A stretch of DNA of 64,000 nucleotides from JACNKJ01 sp964344565 (GCA_964344565.1 CAYFNT010000005.1:124001-188000); one strand, 5' to 3'. Shown: positions 9,643-18,957, counted from the first letter of the stretch. The notes: generated from the letters alone by a model not told the origin. Program-made: numbers and translations.

Positions 9643-10200
9643 GTGAGAGCGAGCAAACTCCAGACACCCGTGCTCGTACTGGACGCCGGCTTCCAGCCGG
9701 TGAACGTCGTGCCGGTCCGCCGCGCCATGATCCTGCTCTGCAAGGGCAAGGCCGTGGCCGTGGAGGAGTCCGATCTGGAGCTGCACTCGGCCGAGAGCGC
9801 CTGGAAGCTCCCCGTGATCATCCGCCTGCTCATCTCGGTGGCGCACCGGGTCTATCGGGTGGTGAAGGTGAAGCTGAACCGCCGGAACCTCTTCGGACGC
9901 GACCGCTATCGCTGCCAGTACTGCGGGGACGAGGAGGGGCCCTTCACCATCGACCACGTGGTCCCCAAGAGTCGCAAGACGCCGAGCTATCCCCAGGGGG
10001 GGCCGACCACCTGGGAGAACTGCGTCACGGCCTGCATCCCCTGCAATCGCCACAAGGGCGGACGGCTGCTCTCCGAAACCGACATGAAGCTGATGCGCAT
10101 CCCACGGGAACCGCACTGGCTGCCGCCGGTGCTCTTCCAACGATTCCTGAAGCCCTCGCTTCACCCCAGCTGGAATTCCTACCTCTTCAACGGGGACTGA
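9643..10200 (+). CDS. HNH endonuclease domain protein
   Basis: Member of the widespread stand-alone HNH nuclease family; the target is unknown. From GTG 9643 it has 185 residues and begins VRASKLQTPVLVLDAGFQPV, the usual family start. Zinc-binding pairs C91-x2-C94 and C131-x2-C134 frame the HNH core with D104-H105 (TIDHVVPKSR) and NRHKGG. A longer reading from TTG 9559 exists but runs through a likely promoter. No toxin-antitoxin or mobile context is seen; it follows rnc and converges with an M28 peptidase gene 6 bases away. Confidence 0.85.
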   Translation: MRASKLQTPVLVLDAGFQPVNVVPVRRAMILLCKGKAVAVEESDLELHSAESAWKLPVIIRLLISVAHRVYRVVKVKLNRRNLFGRDRYRCQYCGDEEGPFTIDHVVPKSRKTPSYPQGGPTTWENCVTACIPCNRHKGGRLLSETDMKLMRIPREPHWLPPVLFQRFLKPSLHPSWNSYLFNGD

Positions 10201-10206
10201 TTCCGC

Positions 10207-11574
10207 TCAGAATCCATTGCCTGGAACCTCCGCCTTGGCGAGGTCGTCGAGAAAAGCGCGTAGCACCTCGCACAGACGGGCGAGTTTTTCCGGCAGCACC
10301 AGCTCACTGGTGTCTTCGGGCGAGTGATAGCCCGCATGGAATCCTCCGAAGAGGAAGATGGCCGGCACGCCCGCCCGAGCGAAGGGGAAGTGATCACCCG
10401 CCCGCTCAAAAACCGGACCCTCGCCCCGCTTGGGATGGAAGCCAAGCTCTCCTGCCAGTTCCTGAAGCGATTGCGCTGCGGACACATCCGGATCTGACCA
10501 GAGCATGAGCAGATCGGGATCGAGGGCTTCGGGATCGCGCAGCTTGCGATAGTGGTCCACGCCAGCCCGACCCACGGTGTCTAGGTTGATGACGAGAGCC
10601 GGTGTATCTTCGTGCTCAAGGTAGCGCCGAGCGCCAAGCATGCCCACTTCTTCGCCATCAGTGAAGAGGAATTGCAGGCGGAACGGGTACTTGCGGGCGC
10701 TCAAGAGGCGAGCCGTTTCAAGAAGCACGGCCACGCCGCTCCCATTGTCGTTGGCGCCGGGATGATATCCGGACTCGGCCGGCCCCAGGTGATCGTAGTG
10801 AGCACAGAGTAAGATCAGCGGTCCATCGCTAGACCTGGGGAGTTCGAAGAGAAGGTTAGATCCTTCGATTTGGAAGGGTTCGCTCGGGGGCAATGTGAGT
10901 GTGAAACTACCTGGATCCTGGCCTTCCAGATCCTGCTTGAGCTCTGCGGAACCGTATAGCAGTAGCGGACGGACCGGTGTTTCTGGCAGGTGGTAGACGG
11001 TCTTTTCCGCCATTTCAGCTCGGGCACGATAGCGACCGAAAAGCCCCTTGGTGTCCTGAGGGTTGGGAAGCAGTAACAGGGCGCTGGCACCGGCCTCCGC
11101 GGCTTCGTCCAGAAGATCCGAGGGGGACTCGCCCGCTCCAGCATTTAAATCCCGCACCAGAATCTCCGAGAATGAGCAGAGAGGGGCCGCCTGGGAGGAG
11201 TCCCAGTTCCGTAACGAGGCGAATTCGGATGGCACCCGCCCATCGCTCTTAAAACAGAGATCCCAGCTGCCCTCAGCGCTGCTCAGGGTGGCCTGCAGGC
11301 TTTCCCAACGTGAAGCCAGAATCCGAAAAGGGTGCTCCGGAGAGTGTCGATCAGGCGGAGCCTGGAGTCCCATCATTTCAGCCTGTAGTCGTATCCAATC
11401 GCGGGCCTGGCGATTTGCCTGGCTCCCTACTAGGCGACCCTCGAATTGAGCAGAGGCCAGGGTCCTCACATGAGCCATAAGTTGCTCGGGGTCTGGGTCC
11501 AAGCTTCCACGGGCTGGGATGGCCCAGATAATCAGGGATAAGGGGACAAGGACAGTCTTCGCTAGGCTGCGCAT
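10207..11574 (-). CDS. Secreted M28-family zinc peptidase
   Basis: Predicted exported aminopeptidase. The 455-residue protein has an N-terminal signal peptide (about residues 1-23, ending PARGS). The C-terminal M28 domain has AHYDHLG (His259, Asp261), PGANDNGSG, DGEEVGMLGARRYL and a late YHSPEDTSEL containing the final His ligand, so the two-zinc site looks complete. The middle (about 90-230) looks like an inserted PA-type lid region, common in this family. Substrate unknown. Base composition is a little less GC-rich than its neighbours by eye. It is divergent from the lipoprotein gene at 11730. Confidence 0.87.
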   Translation of the reverse strand: MRSLAKTVLVPLSLIIWAIPARGSLDPDPEQLMAHVRTLASAQFEGRLVGSQANRQARDWIRLQAEMMGLQAPPDRHSPEHPFRILASRWESLQATLSSAEGSWDLCFKSDGRVPSEFASLRNWDSSQAAPLCSFSEILVRDLNAGAGESPSDLLDEAAEAGASALLLLPNPQDTKGLFGRYRARAEMAEKTVYHLPETPVRPLLLYGSAELKQDLEGQDPGSFTLTLPPSEPFQIEGSNLLFELPRSSDGPLILLCAHYDHLGPAESGYHPGANDNGSGVAVLLETARLLSARKYPFRLQFLFTDGEEVGMLGARRYLEHEDTPALVINLDTVGRAGVDHYRKLRDPEALDPDLLMLWSDPDVSAAQSLQELAGELGFHPKRGEGPVFERAGDHFPFARAGVPAIFLFGGFHAGYHSPEDTSELVLPEKLARLCEVLRAFLDDLAKAEVPGNGF

Positions 11575-11649
11575 GGGAGCTCCTGAGATTGGGTCGCCGG
11601 AAGGCTAACCAGAGGCGGAATTCATTGCAACCTGAATGAACAAAAGGGC

Positions 11650-11678
11650 TTGCCCCGGCCGGACGCCTGTTTTACTAT
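11650..11678 (+). promoter_or_regulatory. Candidate promoter for the lipoprotein gene at 11730
   Basis: TTGCCC (11650-11655), 17 bases, TACTAT (11673-11678), in the divergent gap between the M28 peptidase and the lipoprotein gene. Confidence 0.5.
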
Positions 11679-11729
11679 CCCTCGGCATGCCCCCGCAGCC
11701 GATTCCACGATCCAAATCGAGGTATTGAG

Positions 11730-12827
11730 ATGTTTGGAAAAGCCGGCACTCTGCCGCGCCTTCTTCTGCTTCTGACCGTCTTCTCGCTCTTCCTGGCGGC
11801 CTGCTCCGACGACGAAACCACTACGGGGCCCGTGGACGACGGTCCGGTGATCCTACCCTTGGAGGCCAGCGACTGGCCCATGGACGACGGCAACTGGTGG
11901 ACCTATTGGCGTCGTATCAAGACCGAGGCCCTGATCTTCGGGCTGTTGCAGTACCAGGACTACAATCTGCAGATGGCGGCGGAACTGGACTGGGAGGGCG
12001 AGACGCCTCTGGACTTCCTCTATTCGCCCTACATCCATCTGGAACTGGACGGCAGCACCGAAACGGACAACGGCACCGCCCAGGTGCTTCGCGGGCGCCG
12101 CACGAACGAACCCGGCGGCGCGGGGGACGTGATCAACGAGATCGAGCTCTGGGTAAGCAAGGACGCGAGCGGCATCAGCTACTTGGGCGAAAACCCCGAC
12201 GTGGCGAGCGACAGCCTCTTCTGGACCGGGGACATGTTCGATCTCATCGAGTTCGGCAAGACCCGCTGGTCCCAGGTCATCGAGGATTACACAGACACCG
12301 ACGAGGGCATGGCCTCCATGGGCGAAGCTCTCGGTTTCGGAGTGCCCGTCGATTTCGACTTCGATTCTCCGCCCAACGATCCTTCGCGCTTCTGGCCCGA
12401 TTCCATCTTCTCCTACTCCCTGGTGCACAAGATGGTGAGAGTGTCGGACGTGGACTACGCCTCGCGCTTCTCCTTCGACGAGCTCACCTACTTTCCCGAA
12501 CTGGCCGACACCGTGATCAGCGACTGCAAGTGGCTCATGCAGGGCATCGAGTACGACGTGCATCTGACCAACCAGCGCAATCCCGACGCGGGTCCCGGCG
12601 AATCGGGCATCCCGGACACCTATCTGCCCGAGCGCAATCGTCGCGTGACCATCTTCCAGCCCCGCAAGCTCTTCCTGCTGGCGCCCGATCTCGGACCCAT
12701 CCGCATCGTCAGCTATCGGGACGTGGATTGGATGATAGGCGCCGAGGACATCACCGAGACGGAACTGGAATTCCCCCCCGATTTCATGGAGATCGACTAT
12801 CTGCTCGATTCGAATCTGCTGCCCTAG
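11730..12827 (+). CDS. Hypothetical lipoprotein
   Basis: 365-residue protein with a type II signal peptide: hydrophobic RLLLLLTVFSLFLAAC with the lipobox LAAC near residues 22-25, followed by an acidic Thr/Asp stretch. I do not recognise the mature domain. It is rich in Asp and Trp (DDGNWWTYWRR) and probably faces the periplasm or the outside. Its TAG stop lies inside a CTAG shared with the convergent yigZ stop (12824-12827). No functional partner is obvious. Confidence 0.8.
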   Translation: MFGKAGTLPRLLLLLTVFSLFLAACSDDETTTGPVDDGPVILPLEASDWPMDDGNWWTYWRRIKTEALIFGLLQYQDYNLQMAAELDWEGETPLDFLYSPYIHLELDGSTETDNGTAQVLRGRRTNEPGGAGDVINEIELWVSKDASGISYLGENPDVASDSLFWTGDMFDLIEFGKTRWSQVIEDYTDTDEGMASMGEALGFGVPVDFDFDSPPNDPSRFWPDSIFSYSLVHKMVRVSDVDYASRFSFDELTYFPELADTVISDCKWLMQGIEYDVHLTNQRNPDAGPGESGIPDTYLPERNRRVTIFQPRKLFLLAPDLGPIRIVSYRDVDWMIGAEDITETELEFPPDFMEIDYLLDSNLLP

Positions 12828-13453
12828 GCGCCGGATTCCTCCACATCCGAAAGCTCATGACGTCCGCGGCTCAGGTCGCGGACGTTTTCTTTGAGCGCCT
12901 CGGCCTGGGAGGCGGGAAGGACCACCCGCAGGCGAAAGCCCTCGGCGTCGTAGTCGAGGCTCTCGATGCTTCCCTCGCGGCGGGACAGCAGGGCCCGCAG
13001 ATCGCCTTCCATCTCGAAGGGGAAGCTGCCGCTCAGCCTTCGGCTCTCCAGACGCTCGCCCCGCCGGGCCGATTCCAGCGCCAGGGCCGCGGCCTCGCCA
13101 TAGGCCTTGATCAGACCGCCTACGCCGAGTTTGGTACCCCCGAACCAGCGGATGACCACCACCAGCAGATCGGAGAGCTCCGAGGACTTCAGGGCCCGCG
13201 CCATGGGAGCGCCGGCGCTGCCTGCGGGTTCGCCGTCATCGGAATGCTTTTCCGTCACCGCTTCCGGCGGACCCAGGCGGAGGGCCCAGCAGTAGTGGCT
13301 GGCGCCCTTGTGCTCGTCCTCCAGGCGCCGGCGGATCGCGAGGGCTTCCTCCTCACCTCCGACCGGAAAGGCCAGAGCCAGGAATCGCGAACCCTTGATT
13401 CGGGTTTCGGCGCTGCTGGGCGCGGCGAGAATGGCGTAGGCGTCCGGATGCAT
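12824..13453 (-). CDS. yigZ: YigZ/IMPACT family protein
   Basis: Conserved protein of the IMPACT/YigZ family; eukaryotic IMPACT modulates Gcn2, while the bacterial role is unclear. The 209-residue protein has the signature region HKGASHYCWALRLG, DDGEPAGSAGAPM and VVVIRWFGGTKLGVGGLIKAYGEAA (about residues 48-125), followed by the ferredoxin-like C-terminal domain. Full length. Convergent with the lipoprotein gene, sharing CTAG at the stops. Confidence 0.9.
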   Translation of the reverse strand: MHPDAYAILAAPSSAETRIKGSRFLALAFPVGGEEEALAIRRRLEDEHKGASHYCWALRLGPPEAVTEKHSDDGEPAGSAGAPMARALKSSELSDLLVVVIRWFGGTKLGVGGLIKAYGEAAALALESARRGERLESRRLSGSFPFEMEGDLRALLSRREGSIESLDYDAEGFRLRVVLPASQAEALKENVRDLSRGRHELSDVEESGA

Positions 13454-13562
13454 TAGATTGCGAGGATGATCCCTCCGCCGCCTCGAGGCAAGACGATCCT
13501 TGCTTGAGATCGCGGCGAGGGTCTGCTAAGAGGAATTGTCCATTAGCCCGACGAGGTGACGC

Positions 13563-14672
13563 ATGAAGGTGCCCCAGCTGGATCTGCAGGCGCAGTTCGC
13601 TTCCATCCGCGAGGAAGTGATGGAAGCGGTGGCGGAGGTCTTCGAGAGCCAGTACTTCATCCTGGGTCCGAACGTGGAGGCCTTCGAGAAGGAAGCGGCC
13701 GAGTATATGGGCGCCGCCGATTGCGTGGGCGTGTCCAGCGGCAGCGATGCCCTGCGCATCGCCCTGGCCGTGAACGACGTGGGGCCCGGCGACGAAGTGC
13801 TCCTGCCCAGCTTCACCTTCTTCGCCACGGCGGGGGCTGTGGTGCATCTGGGCGCCACGCCGGTCTTCGTGGACGTGGACGAGGACTACCTCATGGACCT
13901 GGGCGACGCCTGGCGCCGCCGCTCGAGCAAGGCCAAGGCCGTCATCCCCGTGCACCTCTACGGGCTTCAGGCTCCCATGGAGAGCCTGCGCAACTGGGCC
14001 GCCGATGCAGGCCTGGCGGTCATCGAGGACGCCGCCCAGTCCTTCGGCGCGCGGCGGTCCGAGGGAGCTTCGGGCACCCTGGGGGACGCGGGGGCCGTGA
14101 GCTTCTTTCCCAGCAAGAACCTCGGCGGCGCGGGCGACGGCGGACTCATCGCCTTCCGCGATCCCGAAAAGGCCGCCCGGGCCCGGAGCTACCGCATGCA
14201 CGGCGAGAGCCGTCGCTATCACCACGAGGAAGTGGGGGTCAACGGGCGCCTGGACGCGCTGCAGGCCGCCGTCCTGCGGGTGAAGCTGCGTCACCTCGAC
14301 GACTGGAGCTCCCGCCGCCGCGAAGCCGCGGCCCGCTACGAGAAGCTGTTCGCCGACAGTGCGGCGGCAGAGCTGATTCGTCGGCCATCGCTGCCCGAGG
14401 GTGGCGAGCACGTCTTCCACCAATACACAATCCGCGCGCCTCGTCGCGATGAGCTCATGGAGCATTTGCGGGGAAAAGGCGTGGGCTCGGCGGTCTACTA
14501 TCCCGTGCCGCTGCATCGCCAGAACTGCTTCGCGGATCTGCCCGGCCTGCCGTCCAGCCTGCCGGTTTCGGAGATGCTGGCAGGCGAAGTGCTGTCGCTT
14601 CCCATCTATCCGGAGATCAGCGAGGAGCAGCAGGCCTACGTGGTGGACTGCATCGCCGGCTTCCTGGCCTAG
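13563..14672 (+). CDS. DegT/DnrJ/EryC1/StrS family PLP aminotransferase
   Basis: Sugar aminotransferase-type PLP enzyme, normally acting on keto-sugar nucleotides for surface polysaccharide or glycan synthesis. The 369-residue protein has the substrate loop FILGPNVEAFEKE, GSDALRIAL, IEDAAQSFGA, and the PLP lysine Lys185 in FFPSKNLGGAGDGG. It begins MKVPQLDLQAQ behind GAGGTGACGC. No other sugar-nucleotide genes adjoin it, so the substrate cannot be told. Its TAG shares CTAG (14669-14672) with the stop of the convergent ABC gene. Confidence 0.92.
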   Translation: MKVPQLDLQAQFASIREEVMEAVAEVFESQYFILGPNVEAFEKEAAEYMGAADCVGVSSGSDALRIALAVNDVGPGDEVLLPSFTFFATAGAVVHLGATPVFVDVDEDYLMDLGDAWRRRSSKAKAVIPVHLYGLQAPMESLRNWAADAGLAVIEDAAQSFGARRSEGASGTLGDAGAVSFFPSKNLGGAGDGGLIAFRDPEKAARARSYRMHGESRRYHHEEVGVNGRLDALQAAVLRVKLRHLDDWSSRRREAAARYEKLFADSAAAELIRRPSLPEGGEHVFHQYTIRAPRRDELMEHLRGKGVGSAVYYPVPLHRQNCFADLPGLPSSLPVSEMLAGEVLSLPIYPEISEEQQAYVVDCIAGFLA

Positions 14673-16474
14673 GCGCCCCGGCGGGCGTTGGTGCGCTCCT
14701 GATCGGCGAACTGCAGTTCGTAGAGATGGCGATAGAGGCCGTCGGTCCTCAGCAGCTCCTCGTGGCGTCCTTCCTCCACGAGTTCCCCGTGATGCATCAC
14801 GAGAATGCGATCCGCTCCGCGGATGGTGGACAGCCTATGGGCCACGGTGAGGCTCGTGCGGCCCGCCAGGAGCCGTTCCAGACCCTCCTGGATCCACTGC
14901 TCGGTTTCGCTGTCCACCGAACTGGTGGCCTCGTCGAGAATGAGGATGGCCGGATCGAAGGCCAGGGCACGGGCGAAGGCGATGAGCTGTTTCTGTCCCG
15001 TCGAGAGCCCGCCTCCGCGCTCTTCCAGGCGCGTCTCGTATCCGTCCGAGAGTTTCTCGATGAATCGGTGCGCGCCCACGGTCTCCGCGGCCTCCCGCAC
15101 CCGGTCCATGCCGATGGAGGCGTCCCCCAGATGGATGTTCTCGGCCACGGTGCCGGGGAAGAGGAAGACGTCCTGCTGCACCAGGGCCAGGTGACGGCGC
15201 AGTTCTCCGGAGGCCAGGTCGCGCAGATCCACGCCGTCCAGGCTGATGGCGCCCTCGATGGGATCGTAGAAGCGCAGGAGCAGGCTGAGCAGGGTGGTCT
15301 TGCCGCTGCCGGTCAGCCCAACCAGGGCCACGCGCTCTCCCGGCTTCACGTGCAGGTCGATGCCGCGCAGCACGGCCTTTTCGGCCTCGTAGTGGAAGTG
15401 CAGGCCCGAGAAATGGATCTCGCCCTTGCAGCGGGGCAGGGGCGTGGGATTCGCGGGGGCGGTGATCTCGGGCTCGGTGTCGAGAATGCCGAAGACCCGC
15501 TCGCTGGACGCCATGGTCGCCTGCATGATGTTGAACTTCTCGCTCAGGTCGCTGATGGGCTGGAAGAAGCGCCTCGCGTACTGGATGAAGGCCGCCAGCG
15601 CGCCCAGGCTGATGCCCGCATCGCCGCCGAGCACCCGCAGGCCGCCGTACCAGAGGATCAGGGCGATGGAGACCGAAGAGGAAAGCTCCACCAGGGGCCA
15701 GAAGAGCGAGAAATTGAAGACCGTGTCGAGATGGGCTTTCGTGTGCTTGCGATTGAGCTCGCGGAAACTGTCCATGGACGCTTCTTCGCGACCGAAGATC
15801 TGGATCACGCTGATCCCGCTGAGCCTTTCCTGGAGGTAGGCGTTGATGGCGGCGATGCGCTTGCGTACCTCGCGGAAGTTCTCGCGCAGCCTCGTGCGGA
15901 AGTAGAGGGTGAAGATCGAGATGAGGGGCAACACGCTGAAGGTCACCAGGGCCAGGCGCCAGTTGAGAACCAGCAGGAAGATCATGATGCCCACGAGCAG
16001 GAAGATGTCGCCGAAGATGGCGATGAGGCCGCCGGTGAACATCTCGTTGAGGGTCTCCACGTCGCCGGTCATTCGAGTGACCAGGCGGCCGACCGGATTG
16101 CGGTCGAAGAAGCGGATGGACAGCTTCTCCATGTGTGCGAAGAGCTGCATGCGCAGGTCGTACATGAAGCGCTGGCCGAGCATGGCCACCACGATGGCCT
16201 GTCCGTAGGCCACCGCGTACTCGAGGGCCAGGAAGAGGATGTAGAGCAGCGTCACCGTGAGCAGCTTGCCCGAATCGCCGGCCAGGATGCCGTCGTCGAT
16301 GGCCACCTTGACCAGGTAGGGGCCGGCCAGTCCCAGGCCCGCGGCCAGGGCGAGCAGGGTGACCGCGAAGATCACCCGTCCTCTTTGGGGTTTCAGGTAG
16401 CCGAGGAGCCGACGCATGAGCCTGGCGTCGTAGGCCTTCACCGGGCTGGAGTCTTCCTGGAAGAAATCGCTCAT
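14669..16474 (-). CDS. ABC exporter subunit, catalytically complete half (fused permease-ATPase)
   Basis: 601-residue half-transporter: six-helix membrane domain (about residues 20-320), then an ATPase domain. Walker A GLTGSGKTTLL, signature LSTGQKQL, and Walker B ILILDEATSSVD with the catalytic Glu are all present. It begins MSDFFQEDSSPVKAYD at 16474, overlapping the stop of the upstream ABC gene as ATGA, so the two make a heterodimer of the MdlAB/BmrCD/TM287-288 type. The substrate (drug or lipid) is not deducible. It is complete. Confidence 0.93.
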   Translation of the reverse strand: MSDFFQEDSSPVKAYDARLMRRLLGYLKPQRGRVIFAVTLLALAAGLGLAGPYLVKVAIDDGILAGDSGKLLTVTLLYILFLALEYAVAYGQAIVVAMLGQRFMYDLRMQLFAHMEKLSIRFFDRNPVGRLVTRMTGDVETLNEMFTGGLIAIFGDIFLLVGIMIFLLVLNWRLALVTFSVLPLISIFTLYFRTRLRENFREVRKRIAAINAYLQERLSGISVIQIFGREEASMDSFRELNRKHTKAHLDTVFNFSLFWPLVELSSSVSIALILWYGGLRVLGGDAGISLGALAAFIQYARRFFQPISDLSEKFNIMQATMASSERVFGILDTEPEITAPANPTPLPRCKGEIHFSGLHFHYEAEKAVLRGIDLHVKPGERVALVGLTGSGKTTLLSLLLRFYDPIEGAISLDGVDLRDLASGELRRHLALVQQDVFLFPGTVAENIHLGDASIGMDRVREAAETVGAHRFIEKLSDGYETRLEERGGGLSTGQKQLIAFARALAFDPAILILDEATSSVDSETEQWIQEGLERLLAGRTSLTVAHRLSTIRGADRILVMHHGELVEEGRHEELLRTDGLYRHLYELQFADQERTNARRGA

Positions 16475-18228
16475 GCCCCGAACTCCCGGCGTTCGAGTTC
16501 GTCCTCGAGCAACTGGCGCTGGTGGAGCTCGGCGTAGAGCCCTCCCTTGGCCAGCAGTTCCTCGTGGCTGCCCAGCTCGGCGATGCGGCCATCCTCCAGC
16601 ACGCAGATGCGCTCGGCCATGCGCAGGGTGGACGCGCGATGGCTGACCAGCAGCACCGTCCGGCCCTGGAAGTAGCCGTCCAGATTGGAGAGGATCTTCT
16701 CTTCGGTGTGGGTGTCCACGCTGGAGAAGGGGGCGTCGAGCACCAGCAGGGGTGCGCCGCGAAGGAGAGCCCTGGCCAGGCTCACACGCTGTTTCTGTCC
16801 GCCGGAGAGCTTGGTGCCGCGCTCGCCCACGAGGGTGTCCCAGCCCTGGGGGAACTCCTCGATCTCCTCCAGGATGGCCGCGTCCCGGGCCACATGCTCC
16901 AGGGCCAGGCGCTCGGCGCTGGATTCCCCGAAGCCCATGTTGCTTTCCAGGGTTTCGCTGAAGAGCAGAGGCTCCTGTCCCACCCAGGCGATCTGCCTGC
17001 GCAGATCCTCGAGCTTGATCTCGCGGATGTCCCGGCCGTCCAGGTAGACGGTGCCCGGCGGCGGATCCAGGACGCGCGGGATGAAGCCCAGCAGGGTCGA
17101 CTTGCCGCTGCCCGTGGCCCCCGTGATGGCCAGACTGCCGCCGGCTGGGATTTCCAGATGGATGTCCTTGAGGATTTCCGTCTCGCCCACCGAGAAGTTC
17201 AGGCCCCGGAATTCGAGGCGTCCCTGGCTGCCCTCTTCCAGACGAAGGGGACCGTCGACGATCTCGGCCTCGGCGTCCAGGATGGCCAGCAGGCGCTGCC
17301 AGGAGGCGCTGCCCCGCTGCACGATGCTCGTCACCCATCCCATGGCGGCGATGGGCCAGCTGAGCAGGATCAGGTATTGCATGAAGGCGACCAGGGCCCC
17401 CAGGCTGACGCGCCCGCTCAGCACCGCCTGCCCGCCGAAGTAGAGCACCACGATCACCGCGATGCCGCTGAACAGACGCATGGAGGGATGGAAGAGCCCC
17501 ATGAGCCGGGCCATGGCTAGATTCTGCTTGTAGTACTCGGCGTTCTCATCCTCGAAGCGTTCGACCTCCCGCTCCTCGCGCACGAAGGCCTTCACCACGC
17601 GAATGCCCGAGAAATTCTCCTGCACGCGGGTCGTCATGGAGCTGAAGCGGGCCTGGATGATCTCGAAGCCCTTGTGCAGGCGGCTGCTGATGCGGAAGAC
17701 CACCAGGCTCAGGAAGGGGAGCGGCGTGAGGGACAGAAGGGTGAGGCGCCAGTCGAGACTCAGCATGAGGGCCAGGGCCACCGTGAGGGTGACGGCGATG
17801 TTGAAGGTGTACATGATGCCCGGCCCCAGCAGCATGCGCACGGCGTTCAGGTCATTGGTCGCCCGGGCCATGAGGTCGCCCACGGGAGTCTTCTGGAACC
17901 AGGGCGCGTCCAGGCCCAGGAGCTTCTCGAAGAAGTCGTTGCGGATATCGAATTCGGCCTTGCGGCTGGCGCCGATCATGAGCCAGCGCATGAAGAAGCG
18001 GCTCGTGCCGCCGAGCAGGGTCAGCCCCACGAGCAACAGCGCCTGGCGCACCAGATACTCGCGGGTGACGCCGCTTTCCCCCGCGTTCTGCAGGGCGTCG
18101 ATGATGCCGCCCACGAGCCGGGGAATCCACAGCGAGAAGACGTTGGCGCAGATCAGGAAGAAGGCGCCGGCCAACATCACGCCGCGATAGGGCTTCAGGT
18201 AGGGGAAGAGCCGTTTCAGATGGGAAAT
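16471..18228 (-). CDS. ABC exporter subunit with degenerate ATPase site
   Basis: Partner half-transporter. It has a membrane domain (six helices), Walker A GATGSGKSTLLG, signature LSGGQKQRVSLARAL, and a Walker B reading LLVLDAPFSSVD: the catalytic Glu position is Ala, typical of the degenerate site of heterodimeric exporters. The first GTG/ATG (18180/18177) would cut off HLKRLFPYLKPYRG, normally present in this family. The best-placed start is ATT at 18228, seven bases after GGAGG (18236-18240); CTG 18219 is an alternative. The N-terminus is therefore uncertain. Confidence 0.9.
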   Translation of the reverse strand: MSHLKRLFPYLKPYRGVMLAGAFFLICANVFSLWIPRLVGGIIDALQNAGESGVTREYLVRQALLLVGLTLLGGTSRFFMRWLMIGASRKAEFDIRNDFFEKLLGLDAPWFQKTPVGDLMARATNDLNAVRMLLGPGIMYTFNIAVTLTVALALMLSLDWRLTLLSLTPLPFLSLVVFRISSRLHKGFEIIQARFSSMTTRVQENFSGIRVVKAFVREEREVERFEDENAEYYKQNLAMARLMGLFHPSMRLFSGIAVIVVLYFGGQAVLSGRVSLGALVAFMQYLILLSWPIAAMGWVTSIVQRGSASWQRLLAILDAEAEIVDGPLRLEEGSQGRLEFRGLNFSVGETEILKDIHLEIPAGGSLAITGATGSGKSTLLGFIPRVLDPPPGTVYLDGRDIREIKLEDLRRQIAWVGQEPLLFSETLESNMGFGESSAERLALEHVARDAAILEEIEEFPQGWDTLVGERGTKLSGGQKQRVSLARALLRGAPLLVLDAPFSSVDTHTEEKILSNLDGYFQGRTVLLVSHRASTLRMAERICVLEDGRIAELGSHEELLAKGGLYAELHQRQLLEDELERREFGA

Positions 18229-18285
18229 GACGGGACCTCCGGAGGATGCGGGATTCTAGCCGTCATGCCATCGGCGGGCAACCGA

Positions 18286-18885
18286 TCATTGGGTTTCGGA
18301 GTCCCGGATGGGCTTTTCTCCCGGCCGCAGGAGGCGAAGGCGAGGGGGCAGGCGCAGAAGCAGGGCGTTCCAGAGAAGGGCCAACAGCGCGCCCTCGGCG
18401 AATCCGGCGAGGATGTCGCCGAAGTAGTGCACTCCCACATGCACGCGGCTGTAGGCCACCAGGATCGGCAGGATCAGAATGGCCCGCCGCGCCACCGCCT
18501 TCCTGGCGCCCATGGCCAGGAAAACCCCCACGGCTCCCATGTTGGCGGCGTGGCTGCTGGGGAAGCTGTAGGCCGGACCGCAGTCCACCAGCAGTCTCAT
18601 CCCCTCGAGCATCTCCTGGCAGGGGCGGGGGCGCATGAAGAGGTCCTTGAGCACCGAGCTGTTCAGCCAGTCGCTCAGCCCGATGAGGGGGATGAGCCAC
18701 AGCGCACGACGTCGCCAGGCGGGTGAGATCCAGAGCAGGAAGAGGAAGAGCGCCAGGATGCTCAGGCGCGCGAGGAGGGATTCGTCCCGGGTGAGGGTGA
18801 TGAAGATCCTGTCCCACCAGCCGGGCCAGTCGGCGCCGTTGAGGGCGAGGAAGATCTGCCGGTCCAGCTCGAGAAGACGTTCCAT
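18286..18885 (-). CDS. PAP2-family membrane phosphatase
   Basis: 199-residue multi-pass protein with the three PAP2 motifs: K80-x4-RPRP (85-88), SFPSSH (107-112), and SRVHVGVHYFGD with Arg147, His153 and Asp157. Such enzymes dephosphorylate undecaprenyl diphosphate or phosphatidate on the outer side of the inner membrane. It lies upstream of the ABC exporter pair on the same strand (58-base gap), which would fit lipid-linked substrates, but this is only suggestive. Confidence 0.9.
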   Translation of the reverse strand: MERLLELDRQIFLALNGADWPGWWDRIFITLTRDESLLARLSILALFLFLLWISPAWRRRALWLIPLIGLSDWLNSSVLKDLFMRPRPCQEMLEGMRLLVDCGPAYSFPSSHAANMGAVGVFLAMGARKAVARRAILILPILVAYSRVHVGVHYFGDILAGFAEGALLALLWNALLLRLPPRLRLLRPGEKPIRDSETQ

Positions 18886-18927
18886 GGGCCCATCTTATAG
18901 GCCCCTGGCCAGGCCATCAAGGTCTCC

Positions 18928-18957
18928 TTGCCGGGGTCGCCCTCCGCGGGCTATGCT
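18928..18957 (+). promoter_or_regulatory. Candidate promoter for the M48 gene
   Basis: TTGCCG (18928-18933), 18 bases, TATGCT (18952-18957), 20 bases before the ATG at 18977. Confidence 0.45.

Noticed and set aside
9643..10200. HNH gene as part of a defence or mobile system
   Set aside because: It is a stand-alone HNH protein of a common type between rnc and a peptidase gene; no partner gene supports a defence role.
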